64,000 nt of DNA from Paramesorhizobium deserti (lineage in GTDB: Bacteria > Pseudomonadota > Alphaproteobacteria > Rhizobiales > Rhizobiaceae): NCBI RefSeq assembly GCF_001558695.1, contig NZ_LNTU01000012.1, forward strand, positions 124,001 through 188,000, written 5' to 3'. The notes under the pieces are model-generated. The model had not been told where the DNA came from. It did not search any database and saw nothing but the letters and a program-made list of their open reading frames with translations. Of this stretch, positions 8,678 through 16,735 are shown piece after piece; positions within the stretch are counted from its first letter, which is position 1, and every line of letters starts with the position of its first letter. The position numbers and the translations under genes are program-made.

Positions 8678-10099
8678 CTACTCCGCCGCTTCCGCGACCG
8701 GTGGCAGGCCGAGCCAGGCGCGGCAGTCTGCCAGCGCGCGGGCGCTTAAGGCTCGCTTCTTGGCGTTGCTCTTTTCCTTGCCGCGCAGGCGCTTTCCCTC
8801 AATTTTCGGCGTCTCGATCGGCGGAAACAGGCCGAAATTGACGTTCATCGGCTGGAAGGAGCGCTTGCCCGGCTCGTCCTCGGAAACGATATGACCGCCG
8901 GTGATATGGCCGAGCAGCGCACCGAACGCCGTGGTTGCGGGCGGCAGCGAAGGCTGCCCGCCCAGATGCTCGGCGACGGCGAAGCGGCCAGCGAGGAGGC
9001 CGATAGCCGCCGATTCCACATAGCCTTCGCATCCCGTGATCTGCCCGGCAAAGCGCAGGCCCGGCCGCGATTTCAATTGCAGAGACCGATCAAGGAGCAC
9101 CGGCGAGTTCAGATAGGTATTGCGGTGCAGGCCGCCGAGCCTGGCGAACTCGGCATTCTCCAGGCCGGGGATGAGCCGGAAGATGGCGGTCTGCGCGCCG
9201 TATTTCAGCTTCGTCTGGAAGCCGACCATGTTATAGAGCGTGCCCAGCGCATTGTCCTGGCGCAGCTGCACCACGGCATAGGGCTTGACCGTGGGATTAT
9301 GCGCGTTGGTGAGTCCCATCGGCTTCATCGGCCCGTGACGCAGCGTCTCGGGGCCACGCTCGGCCATCACCTCGATCGGCAGGCAGCCATCGAAATAGGG
9401 CGTGCCTTCCCATTCCTTGAACTCGGTCTTTTCGCCGTCGATGAGCGCCTGGACGAAGGTTTCGTATTCATCCTTCGTCATCGGGCAGTTGATATAGTCC
9501 TTGCCGGTGCCGCCCGGCCCCACCTTGTCGTAACGCGACTGGAACCAGCAGACATTCATGTCGATGCTGTCGAAATGGACGATCGGCGCGATGGCGTCGA
9601 AGAAGGCGAGGGCGTCGGCGTCGGTCTCGGCCCGGATCGCCTCGGCCAGCGCAGGCGCAGTGAGGGGGCCGGTGGCGATGATGGTGGCGCCCCATTCGGC
9701 GGGCGGCAGGCCGGTGATTTCGCCACGCTCGATGGTGATGAGCGGATGGGCTTCGAGCCTGGCGGTGACGGCCTGTGAAAAGCCCTCGCGGTCCACCGCC
9801 AGCGCGCCGCCAGCGGGTACCTGATGCGCATCGGCGCTCGCCATGATCAGCGAGCCGGCAAGCCGCATCTCGGCGTGCAGCACGCCAACGGCATTGGTCT
9901 CCGCATCATCGGAGCGGAACGAGTTGGAGCAGACGAGCTCCGCCAGCCCGTCCGTCTTGTGCGCATCCGTTCCGCGCACGGGCCGCATCTCATGCAGGAT
10001 GACGGAAATTCCTGATTGGGCGATCTGCCAGGCAGCTTCGGAGCCGGCGAGACCACCGCCAATGATGTGGACAGGTTGTTTTGAATTTGCGTTCGACAT
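8678..10099 (-). CDS. trmFO: Methylenetetrahydrofolate-tRNA-(uracil-5-)-methyltransferase TrmFO
   Basis: FAD- and folate-dependent enzyme that makes 5-methyluridine at tRNA position 54 (473 residues from ATG 10099; a GTG at 10108 would add three). The N-terminal dinucleotide-binding motif is [18 protein letters not shown]. Family blocks include [31 protein letters not shown], the cysteine-bearing [17 protein letters not shown] and [20 protein letters not shown] near residue 330. The basic tail [20 protein letters not shown] is consistent with tRNA contact. It is convergent with the phytoene-synthase-like gene and transcribed alone. Confidence 0.96.
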   Translation of the reverse strand: MSNANSKQPVHIIGGGLAGSEAAWQIAQSGISVILHEMRPVRGTDAHKTDGLAELVCSNSFRSDDAETNAVGVLHAEMRLAGSLIMASADAHQVPAGGALAVDREGFSQAVTARLEAHPLITIERGEITGLPPAEWGATIIATGPLTAPALAEAIRAETDADALAFFDAIAPIVHFDSIDMNVCWFQSRYDKVGPGGTGKDYINCPMTKDEYETFVQALIDGEKTEFKEWEGTPYFDGCLPIEVMAERGPETLRHGPMKPMGLTNAHNPTVKPYAVVQLRQDNALGTLYNMVGFQTKLKYGAQTAIFRLIPGLENAEFARLGGLHRNTYLNSPVLLDRSLQLKSRPGLRFAGQITGCEGYVESAAIGLLAGRFAVAEHLGGQPSLPPATTAFGALLGHITGGHIVSEDEPGKRSFQPMNVNFGLFPPIETPKIEGKRLRGKEKSNAKKRALSARALADCRAWLGLPPVAEAAE

Positions 10100-10173
10100 G
10101 GGCTTCACTTAGCCTCTTATGTCTCAGGCTTCAACGGTGAACCGCTCATGCGGCTCTGGAGGGGAGGAGAACA

Positions 10174-10749
10174 CTGTCGGGACGGGCATGGATCGGGCTC
10201 TTCTTTGCCGTGGGGGCGTTCTTCACTGGCGGTGTGAATCTCGGGCAGGCGCAGAGCTTCAGGGTCTGCCATGGCTATGGCTGCTACTATCAAACCCGCG
10301 TGCTCCTTACGTCAGATGACTTGAACAGAATTGCCGCGGCGATGGCACAGGGGCAGCAATCGGCGGAAGCCGAACGCGCCGCGGTGCGCCGCGCGGTGGC
10401 GATATTCGAAGAACGCAGCACGGCCGCTATCGGAATACGCGACAAGCCGAGGATGGAATTCGGCAGGGCGCGCATCAAGGGGCAGATGGATTGCATCGAC
10501 GAATCCACCAACACCGATCACTTCCTGAAATTCCTGCAGACCAAAGGCTGGCTCAAGCATCACCGCGTGGCGCGCAGGACATCGCGAGGATTTTTCATCG
10601 ACGGACGATATCCCCATTGGACGGCAGTCCTTAGGGATGATCACGGTGTGCTGTGGGCCGTCGATTCCTGGTTTGAGCCCGGCGGCGGTTTGCCCGACGT
10701 GATGAGGCTTTCGGAGTGGAAGCGGAGAGGTGTCGGCGGCGAGCGCTGA
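10174..10749 (+). CDS. Unknown secreted protein, possible transglutaminase-like cysteine-protease fold
   Basis: I do not recognise this protein. The frame has no in-frame ATG near its start. A CTG at 10174, 6 bases after a strong GGAGGGGAGGAG ribosome site, would give 191 residues with an N-terminal hydrophobic stretch (AWIGLFFAVGAFFTGGV, cleavage probably after AQS), a good signal peptide. A GTG at 10210 would cut this signal. The mature part has a Cys in GQMDCIDESTNT (near residue 106), a His in RYPHWTAVL and an Asp in LWAVDSWF. This Cys-His-Asp order suggests a transglutaminase-like fold, as inference only. The minus-strand small-RNA terminator begins directly after its stop. Confidence 0.6.
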   Translation: MSGRAWIGLFFAVGAFFTGGVNLGQAQSFRVCHGYGCYYQTRVLLTSDDLNRIAAAMAQGQQSAEAERAAVRRAVAIFEERSTAAIGIRDKPRMEFGRARIKGQMDCIDESTNTDHFLKFLQTKGWLKHHRVARRTSRGFFIDGRYPHWTAVLRDDHGVLWAVDSWFEPGGGLPDVMRLSEWKRRGVGGER

Positions 10750-10756
10750 GCGGAGC

Positions 10757-10798
10757 TCAAAAAACAACACCCGCCGCGGGAGGAGGAGCGGCGGGTGT
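10757..10798 (-). terminator. Intrinsic terminator of the anti-SD hairpin array
   Basis: Perfect 11-base-pair stem (10767-10777 with 10788-10798) with loop UCCUCCUCCC on the minus strand, followed on that strand by UUGUUUUUU (10767-10759). It is both the last hairpin of the array and a classical Rho-independent terminator. The T-run exists only in the minus direction, which fixes the direction of transcription. Confidence 0.85.
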
Positions 10799-10880
10799 CG
10801 TTAGGTAAAGGCTGACCGGGAGGAGGAGTGTCAGCCTTTGATCGCTCAAGCCTCGGGAGGAGGAGAGGCTCTTGCGATAT
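10757..10880 (-). ncRNA. Cuckoo/CcsR-like sRNA unit 2: three hairpins with CUCCUCCC loops
   Basis: On the minus strand three consecutive stem-loops each expose CUCCUCCC in the loop. They are: 10876-10843 (6-pair stem plus outer 3 pairs), 10839-10807 (10 perfect pairs) and 10798-10767 (11 perfect pairs, also the terminator). The unit is about 127-130 bases from the equivalent hairpins of unit 1, so the two are a tandem duplication. The loop complements the Shine-Dalgarno sequence GGGAGGAG. Established knowledge: alphaproteobacterial cuckoo/CcsR RNAs carry CCUCCUCCC in hairpin loops and lie downstream of a DUF1127 gene, as here. RNA ends and processing are inferred. Confidence 0.75.
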
Positions 10881-10889
10881 TCCCAGGAG

Positions 10890-11005
10890 CTAACGGCACT
10901 CGCTGTGGGAGGAGGTACAGCGAGTGCCTTTAAGTAAGGTCGGCTTGGGAGGAGAAAGCCAACCTTCAATCGCTTGAGCTTGGGAGGAGGATAAGCTCTT
11001 GCGAC
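10890..11005 (-). ncRNA. Cuckoo/CcsR-like sRNA unit 1: three hairpins with CUCCUCCC loops
   Basis: First unit after the DUF1127 gene on the minus strand. Hairpins: 11003-10971 (outer 3 pairs, inner 6 pairs), 10966-10936 (11 positions, 10 Watson-Crick) and 10928-10895 (12 perfect pairs). In the second hairpin, position 10941 opposite 10961 is a C-A mismatch in plus-strand RNA but a G-U pair in minus-strand RNA, which supports minus transcription. Loops read UCCUCCUCCC, CUCCUCCC and ACCUCCUCCC. The order weak-medium-strong is repeated in unit 2. Maturation from a shared DUF1127 transcript is expected by analogy with Rhodobacter but not shown here. Confidence 0.75.
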
Positions 11006-11096
11006 ATTCGCTAAGACGCTTCACGCGTCCTTTGGTTCCTCAAAAGCGCGGCCCGTTTCAACGAGGTCTGACGGGCACACTGCTTTTTTTGTTCTG

Positions 11097-11131
11097 GAGC
11101 ATGATCTTATCCGAAAAGTCTGCACTTTTTG
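11097..11131. repeat. Rhizobial intergenic palindrome, family B, copy 1
   Basis: GAGCATGATCTTATCC followed by GAAAAGTCTGCACTTTTTG. It is an inverted copy of the element at 16671-16712 (CATGATC...AAAAAGT...ACTTTTT...GATAAGATCATG). Such elements are very frequent between genes in Rhizobiales. This copy lies between the DUF1127 gene and the hairpin array and would be part of the shared transcript. Confidence 0.7.
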
Positions 11132-11162
11132 CTGACGCTGACCTTCGGTTCGGGATCGTTGC

Positions 11163-11309
11163 TTAGCGAGCGCCGGACTGGCGAGCGACGTAAGGGATGT
11201 CGGCGCGGGAAATGCCGAGGTCGCTCAGCTCGCGGTTCGAAAGGCGGTTCAACTCGCCGACAGTTTCACGGTAACGGCGCCAGTTGTTGTAAGAGCGGAT
11301 CAGGTTCAT
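11163..11309 (-). CDS. DUF1127 small basic protein
   Basis: 48-residue protein, MNLIRSYNNWRRYRETVGEL then NRLSNRELSDLGISRADIPY then VARQSGAR. The LNRLSNRELSDLGISRADI core is the defining DUF1127 motif, and the net charge is strongly positive. ATG 11309 is preceded by a GAGG element. Known relatives: the Rhodobacter protein CcaF1 binds RNA and helps mature the cotranscribed CcsR RNAs; DUF1127 micro-proteins in Brucella are targets of the LysR regulator VtlR; Agrobacterium paralogues affect phosphate and carbon metabolism. Here it is followed on the same strand by six anti-SD hairpins with no terminator in between, so it likely heads that transcript. Confidence 0.9.
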   Translation of the reverse strand: MNLIRSYNNWRRYRETVGELNRLSNRELSDLGISRADIPYVARQSGAR

Positions 11310-11369
11310 CTCAGTCAACCTCTATTCGGTGTATTGTTTCGGTGATCGCTATCTCGATCGTTGACCCTG

Positions 11370-11426
11370 ATATAATCCAGGCTTTCCCGGCGTTGCAGGC
11401 CCAAGTTTGCATAGCTGATCTGCAAA
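11370..11426 (-). promoter_or_regulatory. Candidate LysR-type site and promoter for the DUF1127/sRNA operon
   Basis: TTTGCA-N9-TGCAAA at 11406-11426 is a perfect palindrome of the LysR T-N11-A type, located 97 to 117 bases upstream of the DUF1127 ATG. A TTATAT at 11375-11370 on the minus strand could be the -10, with a poor -35 (CTGCAA, 17-base spacing), as is usual for activator-dependent promoters. VtlR/LsrB control is suggested only because Brucella VtlR is known to activate DUF1127 genes. The site has not been compared with a binding matrix. Confidence 0.4.
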
Positions 11427-11572
11427 TGCTGCAATGCGTCATTAATCGATTTTATTTGCTGCGCCGCACAAATCCGCCATGGTTCCCAATGCGCTGATTC
11501 TTGGGCGTTTTTGATCCGGCAGAGTTGGGGTAGGCTGATACCATCCGTACCGCAGAGAATCAGGAGCGCAGC

Positions 11573-12688
11573 GTGGCATTTCCCATCCCGGTCCGGGCCT
11601 ATATCGCCCGCTGGCAAAAGAAGGGCCTTATCGACGACGAGACAGCGGAAGCGCTTCTCTCCGATCTCAAGAGCCAGGGCAGCGGATTCGGTCTCGGCAA
11701 TACGCTGGCCGTTCTGGGGGCGGTGCTTCTCGGCGTTGCCATCGTCACGCTCATTGCCGCCAATTGGGAGGCGATGCCACGCCTCTTACGCGTCGCGCTG
11801 ATCTTCGTGGTGATCTGGGCCGGCTATCTCGGCGGCGCATGGCGGCAGAGCCTGGGCGACAAGGCGTTTTCGCAGGCGCTCTATATCATCGCGGCGATCG
11901 CTTTCGGCGCAGGGATAGCTCTGATCGGGCAGATGTACCATCTCTCCGGCGATGCGGCGTCCGCAGCGCTTGTCTGGACGGCTGGCGTTATGGTTGCTGC
12001 CGCCTTGCTGCGCTCCGGTGCATTGGCGGCCGCAAGCATGGCGATCGCCATTTTCTACCTTTTTTCCTTTTTGAACGACGGCTTCTCCCCTGACGGCAGG
12101 CAATATCTCTGGATCGCGCCGCTGCTGGCGGTGATAGGGGCGGGGCTTGCCTGGTATACGAGAAGCCGCGCGGCGGCGCATCTCGCGGCGCTGTTCCTGA
12201 TCGCCTATTTCCTCGTCGCCTATTTCGATATCGACCGGCCGGTGGTGCTTTGGCTGGCTGCGTTTGTCGGTCTTGCCCTTTTCCTGGCCGATGGCCTTCG
12301 CCCCGATCTGTCGGGCCGCATCGGCAGCTTCGGGCCAACCCTTGCAGCCTACGGGCTGGCGGCGGGCCTGTTGGCGCTCTCCGTGATACAGTTCGAGGAT
12401 ATCATGCGGGAGACGGGCGGGCGGGTGACGTTCGGCATTGTCATTCTCGGGCTTTCGATCGGCGCGCTGGCGCTTTCGGGGCGCGGAAACCCGTCGGTGC
12501 GCTGGATCGCCTATGTCGCGTTCTCGCTGGAAGTGCTCTATCTCGCCTTCGTCACCATCGGCACGTTGATTGGAACGTCAGGCTTTTTCCTCACCGCGGG
12601 CATTCTGGTGCTGCTTTTGGCAGCCTTCGTGGCGCGCATGGAACGGCGTCTTCATGAAAAGAATCCGAAGGCGGGAGCAAGCGCATGA
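11573..12688 (+). CDS. DUF2157 domain-containing membrane protein
   Basis: 371-residue polytopic membrane protein. The N-terminal ~45 residues are soluble and amphipathic (YIARWQKKGLIDDETAEALL), the start of the DUF2157 domain, followed by about ten hydrophobic segments. The GTG start is supported by an AGGAG ribosome site 7 bases upstream. Its stop overlaps the next gene by 4 bases. DUF2157 proteins are regularly paired with a GDYXXLXY-domain protein, as here; their function is unknown. A structural or sensing role in the inner membrane is the most that can be said. Confidence 0.87.
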   Translation: MAFPIPVRAYIARWQKKGLIDDETAEALLSDLKSQGSGFGLGNTLAVLGAVLLGVAIVTLIAANWEAMPRLLRVALIFVVIWAGYLGGAWRQSLGDKAFSQALYIIAAIAFGAGIALIGQMYHLSGDAASAALVWTAGVMVAAALLRSGALAAASMAIAIFYLFSFLNDGFSPDGRQYLWIAPLLAVIGAGLAWYTRSRAAAHLAALFLIAYFLVAYFDIDRPVVLWLAAFVGLALFLADGLRPDLSGRIGSFGPTLAAYGLAAGLLALSVIQFEDIMRETGGRVTFGIVILGLSIGALALSGRGNPSVRWIAYVAFSLEVLYLAFVTIGTLIGTSGFFLTAGILVLLLAAFVARMERRLHEKNPKAGASA

Positions 12689-13260
12689 AAGATAAGGCTA
12701 TCTGGCTTTTCGCCATGGCAACGCTGGTCGCGCTGTTCCAATCAAGCATTCTCTATGCCAGCATTGAAAGGCGCGCTTCAGTGCTGCGCGACGGCAGGGA
12801 CGTGGTGTTGCTGACCCGGCCGGTGGATCCGCGCGATCTTATGCGCGGCGATTACGTCACGCTTGGCTATGCCATTTCTTCCATCAAACGTTCCGATATC
12901 ACCGGCACCCCTGACGACAAGACGGGAAATGCCGATATCTATGTGACGGTGAAAGCTGGGTCGGATGGCAATTGGCAATTTTCGCGTGCTTCGTTCCAGC
13001 CGATAGAAGATGTCGCCGCGGAGGAGGTCATGCTCAAGGGCCGGACGCGGTATAGCGTTCCGACGCAATCCGATGCGCTTGTCAGCGTTGATTACGGTAT
13101 AGAGCGCTATTATGTTCCGGAAGGTAAAGGCGGTGCCATTGACGATGCGCAACGGCAGCAGAATGTTCAGGCGGTCGTCGCAGTTTCCGCTTCCGGAGAA
13201 GCGCAGATCAAGGCGCTGAAGGAGAACGGGAAACCGCTTTACGAAGAGCCGCTGTACTGA
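12685..13260 (+). CDS. GDYXXLXY domain-containing membrane-anchored protein
   Basis: 191 residues with one N-terminal hydrophobic segment (IWLFAMATLVALFQSSILYA). This is followed by a periplasmic domain containing DLMRGDYVTLGYAIS near residue 60, which is the motif naming the family. The start ATG overlaps the DUF2157 gene stop (ATGA), so the two proteins are translationally coupled and probably form a complex. Function is unknown. A T-rich terminator follows about 60 bases after the stop. Confidence 0.85.
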   Translation: MKDKAIWLFAMATLVALFQSSILYASIERRASVLRDGRDVVLLTRPVDPRDLMRGDYVTLGYAISSIKRSDITGTPDDKTGNADIYVTVKAGSDGNWQFSRASFQPIEDVAAEEVMLKGRTRYSVPTQSDALVSVDYGIERYYVPEGKGGAIDDAQRQQNVQAVVAVSASGEAQIKALKENGKPLYEEPLY

Positions 13261-13305
13261 AACCGCGCGCATTTGACCAAAAACGGTAGGCGAGGGTTCA
13301 TTCTC

Positions 13306-13326
13306 GCCGAAATCGTCGGCTTTTTT
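13306..13326 (+). terminator. Putative terminator after the GDYXXLXY gene
   Basis: Short stem GCCGA-aatcg-TCGGC followed immediately by TTTTTT. The stem has only five pairs but the T-run is clean. It falls between the DUF2157/GDYXXLXY pair and tRNA-Leu. Confidence 0.55.
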
Positions 13327-13329
13327 CCT

Positions 13330-13357
13330 TTGAACGGCGAAAATTGGGTGATATAGA
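13330..13357 (+). promoter_or_regulatory. Candidate promoter of tRNA-Leu
   Basis: TTGAAC and TATAGA separated by 16 bases, ending 33 bases before the mature tRNA 5' end. Both boxes are close to the housekeeping consensus. Identified by eye only. Confidence 0.5.
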
Positions 13358-13390
13358 GACGCGCGCTTTCAGGGCGGTTCAGGCCCAGAA

Positions 13391-13473
13391 GCGGATGTGG
13401 CGAAATTGGTAGACGCACCAGATTTAGGTTCTGGCGGGAGACCGTGGGGGTTCGAGTCCCTCCATCCGCACCA
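13391..13473 (+). tRNA. tRNA-Leu (anticodon UAG)
   Basis: Class II tRNA. The acceptor GCGGATG pairs with CATCCGC and CCA is encoded. The anticodon stem CCAGA/TCTGG encloses TTTAGGT, giving anticodon TAG. The long variable arm CGGGAGACCG and the T-loop GTTCGAGTC are present. It reads CUA and probably the other CUN codons. Confidence 0.97.
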
Positions 13474-13567
13474 GCGAAAGGCCACGAAGGAACAGTTTCT
13501 CTCCCGCTGACCCAGGGCAGACAGGCCGGTGACGGCGGGGACAATACAACGAAGTGAAGGTTTGGAC

Positions 13568-14983
13568 ATGCAGGTTACCGAAACGCTCAATGAAGGGCTG
13601 AAGCGCGAGATCAAAGTCGTGGTTCCGGCCAAGGATCTCGAAGCGAAGCTTTCCGAGCGCCTCGAGAATGCCCGGTCGCGGGTGCGCATCAATGGCTTCC
13701 GTCCCGGCAAGGTGCCGACGGCCCATCTGCGCAAGGTCTACGGCAAGTCCTTCATGGCCGAAGTGGTCAACGAGATCCTGAGCGAAACGCCCCGTTCGGT
13801 TCTGTCGGACCGCAATGAGAAATCGGCGACGCAACCTGAAATCGTCATGACCGAGGACGAGAAAGAGGCCGAAAAAGTGCTCGAGGGCCAGGCCGATTTC
13901 GTCTTCTCGCTGAATTACGAAGTTCTGCCGAAGATCGAGGTCAAGGACGTATCGGATATCGCCGTGACCCGCGAGATCGTCGACGTTTCCGACGACGAGG
14001 TCGATGAACAGGTCAAGCGCGTTGCTTCGTCCACCCGCAGCTTCGAGCCAAAGAAGGGCAAGGCCGAGGATGGCGACCAGGTCACCATCGATTATCTCGG
14101 CAAGCTCGACGGCGTGCCTTTTGACGGCGGCGCGGACACGGATGCGCAGCTGGTGCTGGGTTCGGGCCAGTTCATCCCGGGCTTCGAGGAGCAGCTCATC
14201 GGCGTGAAGGCCGGCGACGAAAAGCAGATCACGGTGACCTTCCCTGAGAATTACGGTGCCGAGAAGCTGGCCGGCAAGGAAGCGACCTTCGACATCACCG
14301 TCAAGGAAGTGGCGAAGCCGGGCGAACTGGAACTCAATGACGAGACCGCCAAGAAGCTCGGAATCGAATCGATGGACCGCCTGCGTCAGGTGATCCGCGA
14401 GCAGATCGAGAGCCAGTACGGCTCCTTCACCCGGCAGAAGGTGAAGCGGCAGATACTCGACGCGCTGGACGGCCAGTATCAGTTCGAGGCGCCGCAGAAG
14501 CTGGTCGATGCGGAGTTCAACAACATCTGGGCGCAGATCAACAACGATCTGCAGGAAGCCGGCCGTACCTTCGAGGACGAAGAGACGACCGAGGAAGCCG
14601 CCCGCGAGGAATACCGCAAGCTCGCCGAGCGTCGCGTGCGCCTTGGCCTTGTGCTCTCCGAGATCGGCGAAAAGGCCGGTGTTGAGGTGACCGAGGACGA
14701 ACTGCAGCGTGCCCTATACGACCAGGTTCGCCGCTATCCCGGCCAGGAGCAGCAGATCTACGAATTCTTCCGCCGCACGCCGGATGCAGTCGCCAATCTG
14801 CGCGCGCCGATCTTCGAGGAGAAGGTTGTCGATCATCTGCTCGGATCGATCAAGGTTGCCGATAAGAAGGTCAGCAAGGAAGAGCTGATGGCCGAGGACG
14901 AGGCGGGCGAGACGGCGGCAAAGCCCGCCAAGAAGGCCGCGCCGAAGAAAAAGGCTGACGAAGATAAGTCCGAAGAGGCTTGA
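13568..14983 (+). CDS. tig: Trigger factor, ribosome-bound chaperone and prolyl isomerase
   Basis: 471-residue chaperone acting at the ribosomal exit tunnel. ATG 13568 follows a GAAGG site; an upstream in-frame start at 13529 would only add a weak extension. The N-terminal ribosome-binding domain has the signature NGFRPGKVP near residue 46. The FKBP-type isomerase domain spans about 165-245 ([20 protein letters not shown]). The C-terminal helical domain follows, ending in a Lys/Ala-rich tail ([14 protein letters not shown]), usual in alphaproteobacteria. It stands alone, with a terminator directly downstream, although in many bacteria it heads tig-clpP-clpX-lon. Confidence 0.97.
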   Translation: MQVTETLNEGLKREIKVVVPAKDLEAKLSERLENARSRVRINGFRPGKVPTAHLRKVYGKSFMAEVVNEILSETPRSVLSDRNEKSATQPEIVMTEDEKEAEKVLEGQADFVFSLNYEVLPKIEVKDVSDIAVTREIVDVSDDEVDEQVKRVASSTRSFEPKKGKAEDGDQVTIDYLGKLDGVPFDGGADTDAQLVLGSGQFIPGFEEQLIGVKAGDEKQITVTFPENYGAEKLAGKEATFDITVKEVAKPGELELNDETAKKLGIESMDRLRQVIREQIESQYGSFTRQKVKRQILDALDGQYQFEAPQKLVDAEFNNIWAQINNDLQEAGRTFEDEETTEEAAREEYRKLAERRVRLGLVLSEIGEKAGVEVTEDELQRALYDQVRRYPGQEQQIYEFFRRTPDAVANLRAPIFEEKVVDHLLGSIKVADKKVSKEELMAEDEAGETAAKPAKKAAPKKKADEDKSEEA

Positions 14984-15004
14984 TCGGCTCACATAAGTTA
15001 ATTG

Positions 15005-15034
15005 AAAAGGCCGTGCCTCCCGCGCGGCCTTTTT
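15005..15034 (+). terminator. Rho-independent terminator after tig
   Basis: A 12-pair stem (15005-15016 with 15022-15033, one G-T pair) with a five-base loop and a T5 run. It lies 22 bases after the tig stop. The A-rich left arm means it could act on both strands. Confidence 0.85.
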
Positions 15035-15040
15035 GCTATT

Positions 15041-15071
15041 CGTCATCCTCGGGACAAGCCCGAGGATGACG
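15041..15071. repeat. Intergenic palindrome, family A, copy 1
   Basis: 31-base perfect palindrome with arms CGTCATCCTCGGG and CCCGAGGATGACG around ACAAG. The same element occurs at 40625-40651, 43293-43323, 49232-49262 and 49301-49331. It is a dispersed extragenic repeat typical of Rhizobiales. It sits directly after the tig terminator. Confidence 0.85.
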
Positions 15072-15173
15072 CGGCAGGGCGTAAGATGAGCCCCACGACC
15101 GTTTCCGCTCTTGCCTCGCTTCGTGCTTTGCACTAGCGAATAAGGACTTGGACTCCATAAAGTGACGAGCAGC

Positions 15174-16676
15174 ATGACCATCATCGATACCCGCACGCCT
15201 GAACCCAAACGTCTCATTTCCGGCGCGACCGGCGAATGGGAGGTGATTGTCGGCATGGAGGTCCATGCCCAGGTGACGTCGAACTCGAAGCTGTTCTCCG
15301 GCGCCTCGACATCATTCGGCGCGGAGCCCAATTCCAACGTGTCGCTCGTTGACGCGGCGATGCCCGGCATGCTGCCTGTCATCAACATGGAGTGCGTCAA
15401 GCAGGCGGTCCGCACGGGAATCGGCCTCAAGGCGCAGATCAATCTGAAATCGGTCTTTGATCGGAAGAACTATTTCTATCCCGATCTGCCGCAGGGCTAT
15501 CAGATATCGCAGTTCAAGCAGCCGATCGTCGGCGAGGGCGTCGTCACGGTTTCCGTCGGGCCGGATTCGAAGGGGCAGTTCGAGGATATCGAAGTGGGCA
15601 TTGAACGGCTGCATCTGGAGCAGGATGCCGGCAAGTCGATGCATGACCAGCATCCCACCATGTCCTATGTCGATCTGAACCGTTCCGGCGTGGCGCTGAT
15701 GGAGATCGTCTCGAAGCCGGATATCCGTTCATCGGAGGAGGCGAGGGCGTATCTGACCAAGCTGCGCACCATCGTGCGCTATCTCGGCACCTGCGACGGC
15801 AATATGGACGAAGGCTCGATGCGCGCCGACGTCAACGTCTCGGTGCGCCGTCCGGGCGAACCCTTCGGTACGCGCTGCGAGATCAAGAACGTCAATTCCA
15901 TCCGCTTCGTCGGTCAGGCGATCGAATACGAGGCGCGCCGGCAGATCGCCATTCTGGAGGACGGTGGCACGATCGAGCAGGAAACCCGCCTGTTCGATCC
16001 GGTAAAGGGCGAGACGCGATCGATGCGCTCCAAGGAAGAAGCGCATGACTACCGCTATTTCCCCGATCCGGACCTGCTTCCGCTCGAATTCGACCAGGCT
16101 TTCGTCGATGCGCTCGCCGCGGAACTGCCGGAACTGCCTGACGACAAGAAGGAGCGGCTGATCAAGGCGCAGGGGCTCTCGGCCTATGACGCCTCCATCC
16201 TCGTGACCGAGAAGGCGATCGCCGATTATTATGAAGCGGTCGCCAAGGGGCGCGACGGAAAGGCTGCGGCCAATTGGGTCATCAACGATCTTCTCGGCGC
16301 GCTCAACAAGGCCGGCAAGGATATCGAGGAATCGCCCGTATCGCCGGATCAGCTCGGTGCGATCATCGACTTGATTAGGGAAGGCACCATTTCCGGCAAG
16401 ATCGCCAAGGATCTGTTCGAAATCGTCTGGAACGAGGGCGGTGATCCGAAGAAGCTCGTGGAAGAGCGCGGCATGAAGCAGGTGACCGACACCGGTGCTA
16501 TCGAGAAGGCCGTGGACGAGGTGATTGCCGCCAACCCTGACAAGGTGGAGCAGGCCAAGGCCAAGCCGACGCTCGCCGGCTGGTTCGTCGGGCAGGTGAT
16601 GAAGGCAACCGGCGGCAAGGCCAATCCGCAGGCGGTAAACGAGCTAGTGAAGGCGAAGCTGGGTATCGAAGCATGA
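15174..16676 (+). CDS. gatB: Aspartyl/glutamyl-tRNA(Asn/Gln) amidotransferase subunit B
   Basis: GatB activates the side chain of misacylated Glu-tRNA(Gln) or Asp-tRNA(Asn) and receives ammonia from GatA. It has 500 residues from ATG 15174; GTG 15162 would add four. Diagnostic segments are [40 protein letters not shown] and [19 protein letters not shown]. The C-terminal YqeY-like tail domain ends with the [11 protein letters not shown] motif. gatC and gatA are not adjacent, as is common in alphaproteobacteria. The stop codon falls inside a family B palindromic repeat, so that repeat contributes to the 3' end of the gene. Confidence 0.97.
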   Translation: MTIIDTRTPEPKRLISGATGEWEVIVGMEVHAQVTSNSKLFSGASTSFGAEPNSNVSLVDAAMPGMLPVINMECVKQAVRTGIGLKAQINLKSVFDRKNYFYPDLPQGYQISQFKQPIVGEGVVTVSVGPDSKGQFEDIEVGIERLHLEQDAGKSMHDQHPTMSYVDLNRSGVALMEIVSKPDIRSSEEARAYLTKLRTIVRYLGTCDGNMDEGSMRADVNVSVRRPGEPFGTRCEIKNVNSIRFVGQAIEYEARRQIAILEDGGTIEQETRLFDPVKGETRSMRSKEEAHDYRYFPDPDLLPLEFDQAFVDALAAELPELPDDKKERLIKAQGLSAYDASILVTEKAIADYYEAVAKGRDGKAAANWVINDLLGALNKAGKDIEESPVSPDQLGAIIDLIREGTISGKIAKDLFEIVWNEGGDPKKLVEERGMKQVTDTGAIEKAVDEVIAANPDKVEQAKAKPTLAGWFVGQVMKATGGKANPQAVNELVKAKLGIEA

Positions 16677-16712
16677 TCCCAAAAAGTTGAAGACTTTTTG
16701 GATAAGATCATG
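16671..16712. repeat. Rhizobial intergenic palindrome, family B, copy 2
   Basis: Arms GCATGATCC...CAAAAAGT and ACTTTTTG...GATAAGATCATG. Related to 11097-11131 in the opposite orientation. It overlaps the last codons of gatB and supplies its stop. Confidence 0.75.
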
Positions 16713-16735
16713 TGGCAAACAAAGAGTCTCACAAG

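Noticed and set aside
10767-11003. Regular GGGAGGAGG repeats taken as a CRISPR array or as a series of ribosome sites
   Set aside because: Repeats are only 8-10 bases with flanks that pair as stems, and no start codons or open frames follow. The hairpin/sRNA reading explains the flanks.
11051-11090. GCCCGT/ACGGGC stem followed by a T7 run on the plus strand as a terminator
   Set aside because: The T-run is about seven bases away from the stem and no plus-strand gene ends nearby; too weak to call.
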